DNA of 64,000 nt from a virus (IMGVR_UViG_3300025309_000006:124001-188000); one strand, 5' to 3'. Counted from the stretch's first letter, positions 1-7,867 are shown. The notes: a model not told the origin generated them from the sequence alone. Program-made: numbers and translations.

Positions 1-511
1 TCTTTGAGGCTTTCCAATTTACATTTGCTTCAGTAGTATCAATTCTTTTTTTTACGGCCTTTACAGCCTCTTCTTGTGGCAATGGAAAGATAGTAATAGC
101 AATCTCAGTGTCAGGAATCATTAGATTGTTTATGAATCCCACAGAAAGCATTTGAGGATATTGGATAACTTTAATTAATTTAGCAAAATATTTTTCATTG
201 TTTTCAGTGACAGAAATATACTTCCTAAATTCTTTAATTTGGATATTGCTTGAAGTTGAACATTCAGATTGAGCATAGTCCATTCCCGAATTACGCAGGT
301 TTTCACAAATATCAGAATTGGTAATTAGATAATAACTTGATTCGTTTATTTGTGTATCTTTGTTTAAATAATTTAAATCAGTTTTACAAATTATCCTTGA
401 TGAATCATTTAGAGAATTTAGCAAATATTTAAACTTGGATCTGAGTAATATTTGATCTTCTTTTGTTGCTAAAAGATAGTTTGCTTTTGGGTAAAGTTGA
501 TATTGAAACAT
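1..511 (-). CDS. VirB4-like conjugation ATPase, N-terminal part (cut by window edge)
   Basis: The frame is open from an ATG at 511 to the left edge (170 codons) and has no stop. It covers only the N-terminal domain, before any Walker motif. The part IAITIFPLPQEEAVKAVKKR looks like the short beta-alpha segment found near the N-terminus of TraC/VirB4-type ATPases. Its place directly after a PrgI/VirB3-like gene is the usual gene order in Gram-positive type IV secretion loci. The proposed ATG overlaps the previous gene by 83 nt and has only a weak AAAGGA site, so the start is uncertain. The assignment rests mainly on gene order. Confidence 0.6.
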   Translation of the reverse strand, partial: MFQYQLYPKANYLLATKEDQILLRSKFKYLLNSLNDSSRIICKTDLNYLNKDTQINESSYYLITNSDICENLRNSGMDYAQSECSTSSNIQIKEFRKYISVTENNEKYFAKLIKVIQYPQMLSVGFINNLMIPDTEIAITIFPLPQEEAVKAVKKRIDTTEANVNWKASK

Positions 512-776
512 TTTGTTTTGTCATTCCTTTCCACTTAAATTTAAAGAAAGATACTACTCCTTGGTCTATATCTGTTTTCGTAAGAATTGCTGTAGGAATA
601 CCAATATTTGGTAATATAAATAATTTTAAATAAATAGGTAAAGTTGTATTAAAAACCGATAATCCAAGTATAACCCCACCTATTAAATAAATAGTTTGTT
701 TCCCTGTAAGTCCATAAAATATTTCATCCTTCATTTCAATAATTTGATTTGTGTCGAACATTTCAGTATTTAACAT
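429..776 (-). CDS. PrgI/VirB3-like conjugation membrane protein
   Basis: A 115-residue protein with two hydrophobic segments at about residues 25-45 and 47-63. They are followed by a basic, cytoplasmic-looking tail. This is the size and topology of PrgI-family proteins, the Gram-positive counterpart of VirB3, which sit next to the VirB4 ATPase in the transfer channel. The ATG at 776 has AAGGAGGT 7 nt upstream. It lies between the TrbL/VirB6-like gene and the VirB4-like gene, as expected for a minimal type IV secretion operon. Confidence 0.72.
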   Translation of the reverse strand: MLNTEMFDTNQIIEMKDEIFYGLTGKQTIYLIGGVILGLSVFNTTLPIYLKLFILPNIGIPTAILTKTDIDQGVVSFFKFKWKGMTKQNVSISTLPKSKLSFSNKRRSNITQIQV

Positions 777-780
777 TAAA

Positions 781-1776
781 TTACCTCCTTCTACTCGCTC
801 CTCTTCTTGAAGACATCATACCTCCCATTCTACCAAATCCACTATATCTAATAAGTTTTCTAGGGCTTAATCCATATTTTATCTCTCTAAACATAGCAAC
901 TGGATTCGGAGCTTGGTGTCCATAACTAATCCATTGTTGAACATATGAAGGTGCTTTTAGCATAAATGATCCTGCCGATATACAAAGCATAATATGATAA
1001 AGTCCTCCGTGATTTGATTTTGATATTGAAGACTCAAATCCTAACCAAATCACCATAATAATCGCATGGATAATTGGAGCAATTAAGTTATCTAATAATT
1101 CATCAATCCATACCTGTCTCATATTTTGATGTTTGGGAAATAAACATAGATAGAAAAATATAGGTGCTGTAGCAACTAGAAACATAATAGAAATCATTCT
1201 CATGAAATAAAACCATATTAAATTGACTAATATCATTGCAAAAATTAAAGTGAATATAATTAGACCTAAACCATACTGTGGAGTTAAAGCTCTGACCATT
1301 TGTGCTTCTGAACCGCCTAGAGATAGAATAACAATGGTAAATTTGTTTGTTGCATCTATTATCATTGGAAGTGCAATTATTGCAATATTTACAATGACCA
1401 TTGATTGAGCTATCTTCACAATATATTCTGTACTCTGATATTTACTACTTTTATTCATAATTTGCATAATTCCAAAATATACAATTCCTGCTATTGAGAA
1501 TGTCATTATGATCTTTAAGAAGAAATAGTATAAAGATAATATTGTAGGATTTTCTGCCAATACATTAGGCGTGTGAAGAAATAATTGTGTAAAATTTTGA
1601 ACTAGAGAATCAGTAATAAAATGTTCTAATCTTCCATTTACTGTAGAAATATCTTGAGGTGTAGGTGCATTAAATAAAGCATCATTAACATTTTGAACTG
1701 TTTCTAGGGATGGAGGTGTGATAAAAAATTTAATTATAGCATCTCCTGCTTCTCCAACAGTGAGCAATGGAATCAT
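781..1776 (-). CDS. TrbL/VirB6-like polytopic channel protein
   Basis: A 331-residue protein with about six hydrophobic segments between residues 85 and 275 and a basic Ser/Arg-rich tail (SSRRGASRRR at the end). This is the pattern of VirB6/TrbL-type inner-membrane conjugation proteins. The AAAGGGG motif directly abuts the ATG at 1776, which is too close for a normal ribosome binding site. The TTG at 1767 sits about 9 nt after it and may be the real start. The stop codon is only 4 nt from the start of the PrgI-like gene, so the two are likely translated together. Confidence 0.7.
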   Translation of the reverse strand: MIPLLTVGEAGDAIIKFFITPPSLETVQNVNDALFNAPTPQDISTVNGRLEHFITDSLVQNFTQLFLHTPNVLAENPTILSLYYFFLKIIMTFSIAGIVYFGIMQIMNKSSKYQSTEYIVKIAQSMVIVNIAIIALPMIIDATNKFTIVILSLGGSEAQMVRALTPQYGLGLIIFTLIFAMILVNLIWFYFMRMISIMFLVATAPIFFYLCLFPKHQNMRQVWIDELLDNLIAPIIHAIIMVIWLGFESSISKSNHGGLYHIMLCISAGSFMLKAPSYVQQWISYGHQAPNPVAMFREIKYGLSPRKLIRYSGFGRMGGMMSSRRGASRRR

Positions 1777-1806
1777 CCCCTTTATGAAGTTATAATAATT
1801 TTAATC

Positions 1807-2058
1807 TTAAAATTTTGGCATTGTTGGAAATACTCCTTTAAGTATTGTCCAGACAATCTTCACTACCCAAGGCCCAACAATTATAGTTATACATCCACGG
1901 ATTACCGATTCCTTAAGCTCTTTGGATTGAGCTTTCCAATTTCCATTTCCAATGACATCCATGACACCAGCCCAGACTATCATGATCATAGCTAAACCAA
2001 TTCCTAGTCCAGATAATAATAAACAAATTTTTGTTGACCACTGGTTAAATTCTTCCAT
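1807..2058 (-). CDS. VirB2/TrbC-like pilin subunit candidate
   Basis: An 83-residue protein with hydrophobic segments at about residues 10-31 and 52-74, separated by a polar loop rich in Lys and Glu. The ATG has AGGAGG 9 nt upstream. Size, two-helix topology and position just before the TrbL-like gene fit a VirB2/TrbC-type pilin or a small channel component. No conserved catalytic motif is expected, so the call depends on topology and neighbours. Confidence 0.6.
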   Translation of the reverse strand: MEEFNQWSTKICLLLSGLGIGLAMIMIVWAGVMDVIGNGNWKAQSKELKESVIRGCITIIVGPWVVKIVWTILKGVFPTMPKF

Positions 2059-2113
2059 GATAAAAACCTCCTAGAAATTTTAATTTTTCCATGCCTCTTT
2101 ACTAAGAAGACCT

Positions 2114-2163
2114 AGATTTTAAAATCTGAATCCCTTTATTCATGCGGTCTGTAGGGTTCAGGG
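2114..2163. repeat. Palindrome plus a weak copy of the CCCTT/CAGGG element
   Basis: AGATTTTAAAATCT (2114-2127) is a perfect palindrome. It is followed by CCTTTATTCATGCGGTCTG and TAGGGTTCAGGG. The spacing of CCTT and AGGGTTCAGGG resembles the elements at 40892-40920 and 44201-44230, but the central TATGTAGCAA is not kept. It lies in the 232-nt gap between the pilin gene and the divergent small peptide gene. Confidence 0.3.
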
Positions 2164-2205
2164 TGTATTAATGGCAATATAGGTGGTTAATATAGGGTTC
2201 TTGTC

Positions 2206-2233
2206 TTGATTTTTACAAACATTCATGTATAAT
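2206..2233 (+). promoter_or_regulatory. Sigma-A-type promoter for the 2291-2392 peptide gene
   Basis: TTGATT (2206-2211), a 16-nt spacer and TATAAT (2228-2233) point at the small plus-strand gene starting at 2291. With the terminator at 2418-2443 it makes an independent one-gene transcript against the direction of its neighbours. Confidence 0.6.
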
Positions 2234-2290
2234 CGACATTATTTTGGTTAATAATATGGTCAACGAAATAAATTAAGGAGTGTGAATTTA

Positions 2291-2392
2291 ATGTTTTTAC
2301 TGCCAATGTTTGTTGTAGGAGTAGGTTTGGTGGGTTATTCAGCATATGAATTAGTTAATACAGTGCAACAATTAAGCAAACTTATTCAATAA
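2291..2392 (+). CDS. 33-residue hydrophobic peptide
   Basis: This short ORF encodes one hydrophobic segment (MFLLPMFVVGVGLVGYSAYE) followed by an amphipathic tail with Gln and Lys. AAGGAG lies 10 nt upstream of the ATG. It has its own promoter and terminator, which is strong support for such a short gene. Small single-pass peptides like this occur as type I toxins or as membrane-complex accessories. Nothing here decides between these, and no antisense RNA promoter was recognised. Confidence 0.65.
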   Translation: MFLLPMFVVGVGLVGYSAYELVNTVQQLSKLIQ

Positions 2393-2417
2393 TAAAATTC
2401 ATATGCTATAATTCAAT

Positions 2418-2443
2418 CCCCTCATTTGAGGGGTTTATTTTTT
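2418..2443 (+). terminator. Rho-independent terminator of the 2291-2392 gene
   Basis: CCCCTC-ATTT-GAGGGG forms a 6-bp G/C-rich stem and is followed by TTTATTTTTT. The T-run lies on the plus-strand side, so it serves the small peptide gene. It overlaps the 3' end of the opposing gene at 2435. Confidence 0.8.
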
Positions 2444-2632
2444 AGCAAAATGCTTGATACTTTTGACAATTGATTCTTTAGACCAATATGCTCCAAAACC
2501 AAACATTAAAACTCCTAATGCGCCCATTGTCCATCCTAAAACCCAGTATGAAGGAGTAAGAAAAATCTCACCAAATTCTAATAGTGAAAAACTTCCAACT
2601 AAAAACATAAGAGCTTTTGTATCTTTTTTCAT
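2435..2632 (-). CDS. Small two-helix membrane protein
   Basis: A 65-residue protein with two hydrophobic stretches (about residues 8-25 and 30-49) and a Lys-rich end. AAGGAGG precedes the ATG with good spacing. It sits between the M23 peptidase and the pilin gene, so a role in the transfer apparatus is possible. The family was not recognised. Confidence 0.6.
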   Translation of the reverse strand: MKKDTKALMFLVGSFSLLEFGEIFLTPSYWVLGWTMGALGVLMFGFGAYWSKESIVKSIKHFAKK

Positions 2633-2648
2633 AATAAGTCCTCCTTTT

Positions 2649-3230
2649 CTATTTGCTTTTAGCAGGTAAATAATTAATTGGATTTAATGAATTAGTTCCA
2701 TTATTAGTACGAATTTCAAAATGTACATGTGGGCCTCTGGATAGTAATCCGGTATTTCCAGACAAAGCAATTACATCATTTTGATTTACTTTATCTCCAA
2801 CGTTGACTAATAATTGATTATTATGTGCATACACAGTCTGTTTTCCATCAGAATGATTGATATACACAACATTTCCAATCATTTCATTAAATTCTGCTTT
2901 AATTACTATGCCAAAATTAGAGCAATAAACTTTACTATTTTCCACTACTGCAATATCAATTCCATAATGAAATCCATTTAATGAAGACTCTCTTGGGCCA
3001 TAAGGACTTGAGATTATTCCATCTACTGGATAAATATAATTAGAGGAAGAAGAAGTAAGCAATATATAAGTTTTATTAATGACAATGTTTAAGATACTTT
3101 TTGCTTCCTCTGTGGTCAACTCTCCTTTAGCTGAGACAGGATGAGGTATTGACAATAAAGTTAATAATAAAAGTGAAAATAATAGTTTTTTGCTTGGCTT
3201 GGGAATTAATTTTCCTTTTGTTTTTCTCAT
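2649..3230 (-). CDS. Secreted M23 (LytM) peptidase, likely conjugation hydrolase
   Basis: A 193-residue protein with a basic N-terminus and a hydrophobic signal segment (about 15-30), with likely cleavage near PVSA (31-34). An M23 metallopeptidase domain follows: zinc ligands H88 and D92 in HYGID, and H168/H170 in HVHFEI. M23 enzymes cut peptide cross-bridges in the cell wall. Gram-positive transfer loci commonly carry such a wall hydrolase to open a path for the channel. It stands first in the minus-strand transfer block. Confidence 0.85.
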   Translation of the reverse strand: MRKTKGKLIPKPSKKLLFSLLLLTLLSIPHPVSAKGELTTEEAKSILNIVINKTYILLTSSSSNYIYPVDGIISSPYGPRESSLNGFHYGIDIAVVENSKVYCSNFGIVIKAEFNEMIGNVVYINHSDGKQTVYAHNNQLLVNVGDKVNQNDVIALSGNTGLLSRGPHVHFEIRTNNGTNSLNPINYLPAKSK

Positions 3231-3233
3231 AAT

Positions 3234-3446
3234 TCACTCTCTTATAAAATAAGGAGTCAAAACCAAATTCCCTTTATAACATTGATTTGCACTCATATAA
3301 ACCTTTCTCCAACCTCTCGTCATTAAATCTTCATAAAATTTTCTTTTATAATTCACAAAATCATCAACACTATCAAATTCCAAATGATTAATAATGTCAT
3401 GGATTCTACGACCTTTATTAACCATTATTGATAATTTAATTCTCAT
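3234..3446 (-). CDS. Hypothetical protein, 70 aa
   Basis: A basic 70-residue protein with no membrane segment. AAGGAGGT lies ahead of the ATG. Its stop is 4 nt from the start of the peptidase gene, so they are probably co-transcribed. Not recognised. Confidence 0.55.
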   Translation of the reverse strand: MRIKLSIMVNKGRRIHDIINHLEFDSVDDFVNYKRKFYEDLMTRGWRKVYMSANQCYKGNLVLTPYFIRE

Positions 3447-3475
3447 TTAATAATACCTCCTTAAATTAAAGTACC

Positions 3476-3778
3476 TTAATCAACTCTTCTCCTCGGATAA
3501 ATCCTATCTTTATCCTTACCATCCCAATCTGGAGATTTTAAAGAAACAAAATTCTCTCCTAAATTAACTCTAATGGCAAATCTCTGATCACATGTCGGAC
3601 AATAATTTAAAACATGAATAAGTTCAGAATCAGTATCTTTTGTGATAATAGATTTTTCGGTAAATGTAGGATATTTAATTGCACATATTTAACAATTAAA
3701 AGTTACAGTTTGAAGTCGTTTTTGTGCTTTCTTATAGAGAGAATTACTTGGTTTTAGGATTGTATATAGTTTTCTCAT
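3476..3778 (-). pseudogene. Zinc-ribbon protein ORF with one in-frame TAA
   Basis: From an ATG at 3778, preceded by GGGAGGAATT, the frame runs 101 codons to a TAA at 3476. It is interrupted by one TAA at 3689-3691 (codon 30). Both sides read like one zinc ribbon: C-TAA-x-C before and CPTC after the break, ending in a basic tail. One base change (for example CAA or GAA) would restore it. It may be a recent nonsense mutant or a sequence error. Confidence 0.6.
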
Positions 3779-3815
3779 TAATAATTCCTCCCTTATAACT
3801 ATTCTTACCCCCTAC

Positions 3816-4100
3816 TCAATCCAAATCTCTTTCCTCGCTATTCTCAAGCAAATCCATCACAGCATCAAAATAATCAATAACATCCTCACTTGGCTCAATG
3901 TCCCATCCACGATCATAATAAACTTCACAATCATTATGATTAAACTGTTCTCCACCAAAAATTGCTAATACACTAACCCTTCCACCATCAATTCCAAGTC
4001 TAGATGGGGTGTTGTATAGTTTAGCATTAAATTTAAATCTACCAACTTCCCCTTTAACCCAATTAGAATTATTGTCAAATTTAGTAAAATATGCTTGCAT
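3816..4100 (-). CDS. Hypothetical acidic protein, 94 aa
   Basis: A 94-residue protein with a central motif YYDRGWDIEP and an acidic C-terminus (ENSEERDLD). Short proteins ending in a YDRGWD-type motif are common in Firmicute mobile elements, but I cannot name a function. The ATG has AAGGAGG at normal distance. Confidence 0.55.
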   Translation of the reverse strand: MQAYFTKFDNNSNWVKGEVGRFKFNAKLYNTPSRLGIDGGRVSVLAIFGGEQFNHNDCEVYYDRGWDIEPSEDVIDYFDAVMDLLENSEERDLD

Positions 4101-4126
4101 TATGATTCCTCCTTAATTACTCACTC

Positions 4127-4369
4127 CTACTCCCCTCTACCTCCTCCGCACTCATAAACAAAAATAAAATTAACATAATTTAAACTTATCTTTAAAACAT
4201 TTTCCACAGATTCTTCTAATCCACAAATTTCACTGATATAATTTTTAGCAGAATAATCTCTTTTTGCTCTAATTAAACATTTCGCAACTTCATCAGTGAT
4301 AGTAAAAACAGAATCGAAATCATCATCATTTTGATTACAAATGATGATACATTCAGGTTTTTGTTTCAA
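4127..4369 (-). CDS. Hypothetical protein, 80 aa (TTG start)
   Basis: The TTG at 4369 has AAAGGAG 9 nt upstream, inside the end of the previous gene, with which it overlaps by 17 nt. Such an overlap suggests coupled translation with the winged-helix gene. There are no recognisable motifs and the C-terminus is Gly-rich (ECGGGRGE). Confidence 0.5.
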   Translation of the reverse strand: MKQKPECIIICNQNDDDFDSVFTITDEVAKCLIRAKRDYSAKNYISEICGLEESVENVLKISLNYVNFIFVYECGGGRGE

Positions 4370-4658
4370 TCATTTCAACTCCTTTGGATGTAATGTAGAA
4401 TGAATTGGCATTCCTCTCTTTCCACCCTAGTTTAACCATTCCAAGCATTAAAAGATGATTTAGATTATGTCTGACTCTCAAATGATTGATGTCAATTGCA
4501 AGAGATATATTCCTTACAGTTCTGCTGTTCATTGGATCAGTAAGATTTTCTGAAAATAAATGATGTAGAATATCTATCTCTAATTTTGATAGCATTTTAA
4601 TTAGTTCACCTCGCTTTGTTTTAATAATGTGTGATAATGTATCTGATTGTTCAACCAT
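4353..4658 (-). CDS. Winged-helix DNA-binding protein
   Basis: A 101-residue protein. Residues 22-101 read as a winged helix: MLSKLEIDILHHLFSE, then helices, then a wing ending FYITSKGVEMIE. This is like MarR/ArsR-type and phage regulators. Two starts are possible: ATG 4658 (GGAG 8 nt upstream) or ATG 4595 (GAGGTG about 12 nt upstream). As the first gene of its block it may control itself and the following gene. Confidence 0.6.
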   Translation of the reverse strand: MVEQSDTLSHIIKTKRGELIKMLSKLEIDILHHLFSENLTDPMNSRTVRNISLAIDINHLRVRHNLNHLLMLGMVKLGWKERNANSFYITSKGVEMIETKT

Positions 4659-4820
4659 GCTTCATACTCCATCTTATTGATTGATAATTGTCCATTATGT
4701 TAGTCAATTTATGGGAAATCTTTGGACTTAAATGAAGTTGATTAATCAGACCTATACAATTACCCAAACATTATTTTATATGCTTTAATTTGATTTATTT
4801 TGTAAATTAATTTAAGATTA

Positions 4821-4850
4821 ATAAAAGAAAAGCCCTGATTTCTCAGGACT
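4821..4850 (-). terminator. Rho-independent terminator of parM-parR
   Basis: On the minus strand AGTCCTGA-GAAA-TCAGGGCT forms an 8-bp stem with one G-U pair and a GAAA tetraloop, then TTTTCTTTTAT. It lies 7 nt beyond the parR stop codon. Confidence 0.88.
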
Positions 4851-4856
4851 TAATAC

Positions 4857-5111
4857 TTAATCGTCAAACATATTAAAATTGATTTCTTTTACTGGTTTTG
4901 TTTTAGATCGCTCTTCCATTCTAATTTCATCTTTTTTAACAAATACATCTATATAGATTTCCTCTTCATCCTCTAACATTACCTTATCTTCACCTTTAAA
5001 AAAATAATCATACAAAGCTCTTCTAATTACTTTGCTTCTCCTATTCTTAGGGATTGCATCAAGAAATGGTTTTAAGATTCTGTCGTCTCTAAAGTTTCTA
5101 ATTTCCCCCAT
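4857..5111 (-). CDS. parR: ParR-like partition adaptor (ribbon-helix-helix type)
   Basis: An 84-residue charged protein. Its N-terminal half (PKNRRSKVIRRALYDYFFKG) resembles the ribbon-helix-helix DNA-binding part of ParR adaptors. The C-terminal half is acidic, then ends in INFNMFDD, which would suit contact with the ParM filament. The gene overlaps the 3' end of parM by 40 nt and is followed by a terminator. In ParMRC systems ParR binds the centromere and represses its own promoter. The call relies on the pairing with parM. Confidence 0.7.
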   Translation of the reverse strand: MGEIRNFRDDRILKPFLDAIPKNRRSKVIRRALYDYFFKGEDKVMLEDEEEIYIDVFVKKDEIRMEERSKTKPVKEINFNMFDD

Positions 5112-5962
5112 GATAGATTCTTCACCAACTTTTCTGCCCCTCTTACATTTGAGAATTGACCTTTATGAAGTATTTTTTGAGGCCAATTAAGAAAATGATA
5201 TATAGCAGACCCTCCTCCTCCAGTAACGATTATCTTGTCAATTTTCTTTAAATCATAAAAGGTTGATACATCTGCCTTGATTAATGTTGCAATGTCTGGG
5301 TAAAAATTCGCCAATGAGTCATAACCATCATATAAATCTACTTCATATATTTTTCTATCAGCACGTTTATAGATTTGCCACATTCCATTATTTGTAGTTT
5401 TGCAAAGTTCTCTAACTATTTCACCTCTGAGTAAATAAATTAGATTTACAGTACCCATTCCTACATCAACGATTAAAGTAACATTAGGAATTTCTTCTTT
5501 AGTTTTGCCCTCATCATCAAGAAAATAATCCATTGACGCACAATATCCCTGTGGGAGACTTTTTATAAGTGTCGGTTTAAAGTTATGAATATGCTCAATA
5601 TCCCCAATTTTATAATTAATATCCATATCATGAGAAAACATATCAATAATTGATTTTTTTTCACTAAAATAAGATTCAAATGGAAAAAGAAATACTACTT
5701 TGTCTTCATTTTTATAGTTACATAAGGTATATTTAGTAAGAATTTTGAATGTTGATTGCTCTGTTTTAATTCCTTCAAGTGAATAATCTTGAGCATACCC
5801 ATGTAAAATTGCATCTTCTCCAATGTAATGATTATCAATAACCCACATTTTCTTTTCAGTAAAAGAATCTTGATATTTCCCTATGACAGAAAGAATCTTT
5901 AATTCCCTGCCTTTTGAATTTAACGCCTTCACATATGAATTACCACAGTCCAAAAACAGCAT
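5072..5962 (-). CDS. parM: ParM-like actin-family partition ATPase
   Basis: An actin-fold ATPase of 296 residues from the ATG at 5962. It shows the phosphate-1 loop DCGNSYVKA near the start, the phosphate-2 loop VDVGMGTVN in the middle and the adenosine motif VTGGGGSA near the end. ParM filaments push plasmid copies apart during division. The frame extends upstream, but AGGAGG 6 nt before 5962 fixes this start. A perfect 22-bp inverted repeat lies just upstream. ParR overlaps its 3' end. Confidence 0.85.
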   Translation of the reverse strand: MLFLDCGNSYVKALNSKGRELKILSVIGKYQDSFTEKKMWVIDNHYIGEDAILHGYAQDYSLEGIKTEQSTFKILTKYTLCNYKNEDKVVFLFPFESYFSEKKSIIDMFSHDMDINYKIGDIEHIHNFKPTLIKSLPQGYCASMDYFLDDEGKTKEEIPNVTLIVDVGMGTVNLIYLLRGEIVRELCKTTNNGMWQIYKRADRKIYEVDLYDGYDSLANFYPDIATLIKADVSTFYDLKKIDKIIVTGGGGSAIYHFLNWPQKILHKGQFSNVRGAEKLVKNLSWGKLETLETTES

Positions 5963-5978
5963 ATTTACTCCTCCTTTG

Positions 5979-6025
5979 ATTTGTAATACAATTGTAAGAC
6001 ATTGTCTTACAATTGTATTACAAAT
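5979..6025. repeat. Perfect 22-bp inverted repeat upstream of parM (operator/centromere candidate)
   Basis: Arms 5979-6000 and 6004-6025 are exact reverse complements around a 3-nt centre (ATT). Each arm itself contains the palindrome TACAATTGTA. There is no T-run on either side, so a terminator is unlikely. The place between promoter and parM start fits a ParR operator or parC-type site. Confidence 0.65.
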
Positions 6026-6040
6026 TTTATGAAAATACAA
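6012..6040 (-). promoter_or_regulatory. Candidate parM promoter
   Basis: Minus-strand TTGTAT (6035-6040), a 17-nt spacer and TACAAT (6012-6017). The -10 box lies inside the right arm of the 22-bp palindrome, so a bound regulator would block it. Confidence 0.5.
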
Positions 6041-6046
6041 GAGGTT

Positions 6047-7552
6047 TTATGATTCTAATAAATTATCATAATATTTCCAACCAAGAGGTACTCCTGTTTC
6101 GGGATGCAATCCGCAATACTTTGCTTTATTTCTGCAACATAGAGATATACCTGAATGAAAAATATTATATTTTAATCCAGCCTCTGTTTGAGAATTAAAT
6201 ATTTCTCCAGTAGTAGTGCATATTATTTTACTAAAAACTCTTTTGCTTTTATATCCACTTTTTCTAGTCTCTTCTTTTGGGTCGTAATCACACCAACCTA
6301 GCTCAGTTCCCTGCTTAAGATATTTTATAACCGTTGATCTACATTTTTTTATTATACTTGATATTTTTAATGTGTTTTTAATATCATTCCACATATTACA
6401 AATAGTTTTTACAATGCTTTTACAAGCATATTCATAACATTTTAACCAGTCTATATCACTTTCTGAAAAATTTAAAAGTTTTGGCAAATCTGATTTCATA
6501 ATACTGTTTTTAATCCAATTCATATTTGAATATCGACAATCTAAGACTATGTAATTATTAATATTATTGTTTCTAGCTAATTGTTCTTTTACTTTGTCAT
6601 TCTCTTGGACTTCATTTAATCTCATTCTCCATGTACTATTAGTTTCTTCATAATGTTGAATTCCTTGACACTCACAAATAATTTCATCAATTTTATTTAT
6701 GTAAAAGTCATATTTATAATTATCGCACCATTTGAAAGTTTTTTCAGATAATTGTGTATTAAAATCATTGCCTAATAATTGTTCAAATACATTAAATAAA
6801 AATTTCTCAGGAAAACTTATACCGTCCCCACAACATTCACATCCAAATCCTTTTTTCCACAATTTATCCAAACTCTTTTGTTTCTCATGTCCACAATCTG
6901 GACATTTCATTGGAATTTTTTTATTTGAACCAACTGAATATTTATAAGCATCTTCTTTATTAACTAAAAATTTAATAAGTTCTTGATGCGTAACTGAAAT
7001 TGTATTACACATAATACAATCAAGACTTATGGTAGATCCTTTTTTTATTGTTGTATAAGTAAAACGAGCAATACTTTTTAATTCGGATTTATGTTCTGGA
7101 TGATCTAAGCATTTAAACCAGTAGCCCTTATTATTAAAACCTACCGAACCATAACTTACATATTTAGGACTTATTATATTGCCATTTTCGTCAATATTTA
7201 AACTATAATCCCAACGTGATAATATCCAATCAGCCAATTCTTTAGAGAGATGGGTATAGCACCACTCATAAAAAGAAATATAATTTTTGTGTCCAGTTTG
7301 AGAACATTTATGACAATAATATCTTCCATCTTCTTTTACATATTTCTTGTAATTAAGCCATTTCATAGGTTTTAAATATTCTTTACATCCATCACATTGA
7401 ACGTCAACTATAGCACTAGATGCATGTGTTAAATCTTCTACTTTTACTTTAAATTCCTCTCCAAGTTTAGTAAAGGCAAATCCTTTATCTATGTACCACT
7501 TTTTACTACTAAAATGCCACTTCATTATTACCTCTTTAGTTATTAATCCCAC
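6047..7552 (-). CDS. Free-standing homing endonuclease, EDxHD/Vsr-like with zinc ribbons and NUMOD1
   Basis: A 501-residue protein with several CxxC pairs (CDGC, CHKC, CIMC, CPDCGH, CECCG) spread over about residues 50-250. Next comes a nuclease core with FPEKFLFNVFEQLLG, YDFYINK and ECQGIQHYEE, which fits the Vsr-like EDxHD family. A C-terminal NUMOD1-type DNA-binding module starts near TGEIFNSQTEAG. Such genes spread by cutting alleles that lack them. The GTG at 7552 has GAGGAGG 8-9 nt upstream and is preferred; ATG 7525 with GAGG is an alternative. It sits between the origin region and par, where it looks inserted. Confidence 0.75.
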   Translation of the reverse strand: MGLITKEVIMKWHFSSKKWYIDKGFAFTKLGEEFKVKVEDLTHASSAIVDVQCDGCKEYLKPMKWLNYKKYVKEDGRYYCHKCSQTGHKNYISFYEWCYTHLSKELADWILSRWDYSLNIDENGNIISPKYVSYGSVGFNNKGYWFKCLDHPEHKSELKSIARFTYTTIKKGSTISLDCIMCNTISVTHQELIKFLVNKEDAYKYSVGSNKKIPMKCPDCGHEKQKSLDKLWKKGFGCECCGDGISFPEKFLFNVFEQLLGNDFNTQLSEKTFKWCDNYKYDFYINKIDEIICECQGIQHYEETNSTWRMRLNEVQENDKVKEQLARNNNINNYIVLDCRYSNMNWIKNSIMKSDLPKLLNFSESDIDWLKCYEYACKSIVKTICNMWNDIKNTLKISSIIKKCRSTVIKYLKQGTELGWCDYDPKEETRKSGYKSKRVFSKIICTTTGEIFNSQTEAGLKYNIFHSGISLCCRNKAKYCGLHPETGVPLGWKYYDNLLES

Positions 7553-7694
7553 AATCTAATCCTCCTCTTTCTATAAATTATTATATTTCTCCCTACTTAA
7601 TATTATAGCATAAATAGTAAATCATGTCAACATATATTTATTTTATAATTTAATAATTTTCTCTATCCCTTTCAGTGTTGTCCGGCCCAAACAC

Positions 7695-7733
7695 TTATCA
7701 ACATGTGTATAAAATTTTAGAAACTTATACACA
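7695..7733. other. Cluster of DnaA-box-like sites, candidate origin
   Basis: TTATCAACA (7695-7703), TGTGTATAA (7704-7712, reverse of TTATACACA) and TTATACACA (7725-7733) resemble the DnaA box TTATCCACA. The second and third form an inverted pair. The stretch is A+T-rich and lies 230 nt before a Rep protein that carries a DnaA-N-like domain. This part of the 366-nt gap holds no gene. Confidence 0.6.
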
Positions 7734-7815
7734 GCCTTGTCGATTTGTAGTATAATGTATTAACATGTCCAACCCATATTAATGTTAATTTTTAGCAAAA
7801 GAATAATAGCAAAAA

Positions 7816-7855
7816 CTCCTTGAAGTGCTAGTTTGGTCGCGAACACTTCAAGGAG
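7816..7855. repeat. 12-bp perfect inverted repeat upstream of rep
   Basis: CTCCTTGAAGTG (7816-7827) and CACTTCAAGGAG (7844-7855) are exact reverse complements with a 16-nt centre containing TCGCGA. It lies just before the rep promoter. Candidate binding site for Rep or another regulator; no T-run follows. Confidence 0.6.
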
Positions 7856-7867
7856 CCACAGCAGAGG

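Noticed and set aside
5979-6025. Rho-independent terminator of the homing endonuclease gene
   Set aside because: The stem is A+T-rich and no T-run follows on either strand; position over the parM promoter fits an operator better.
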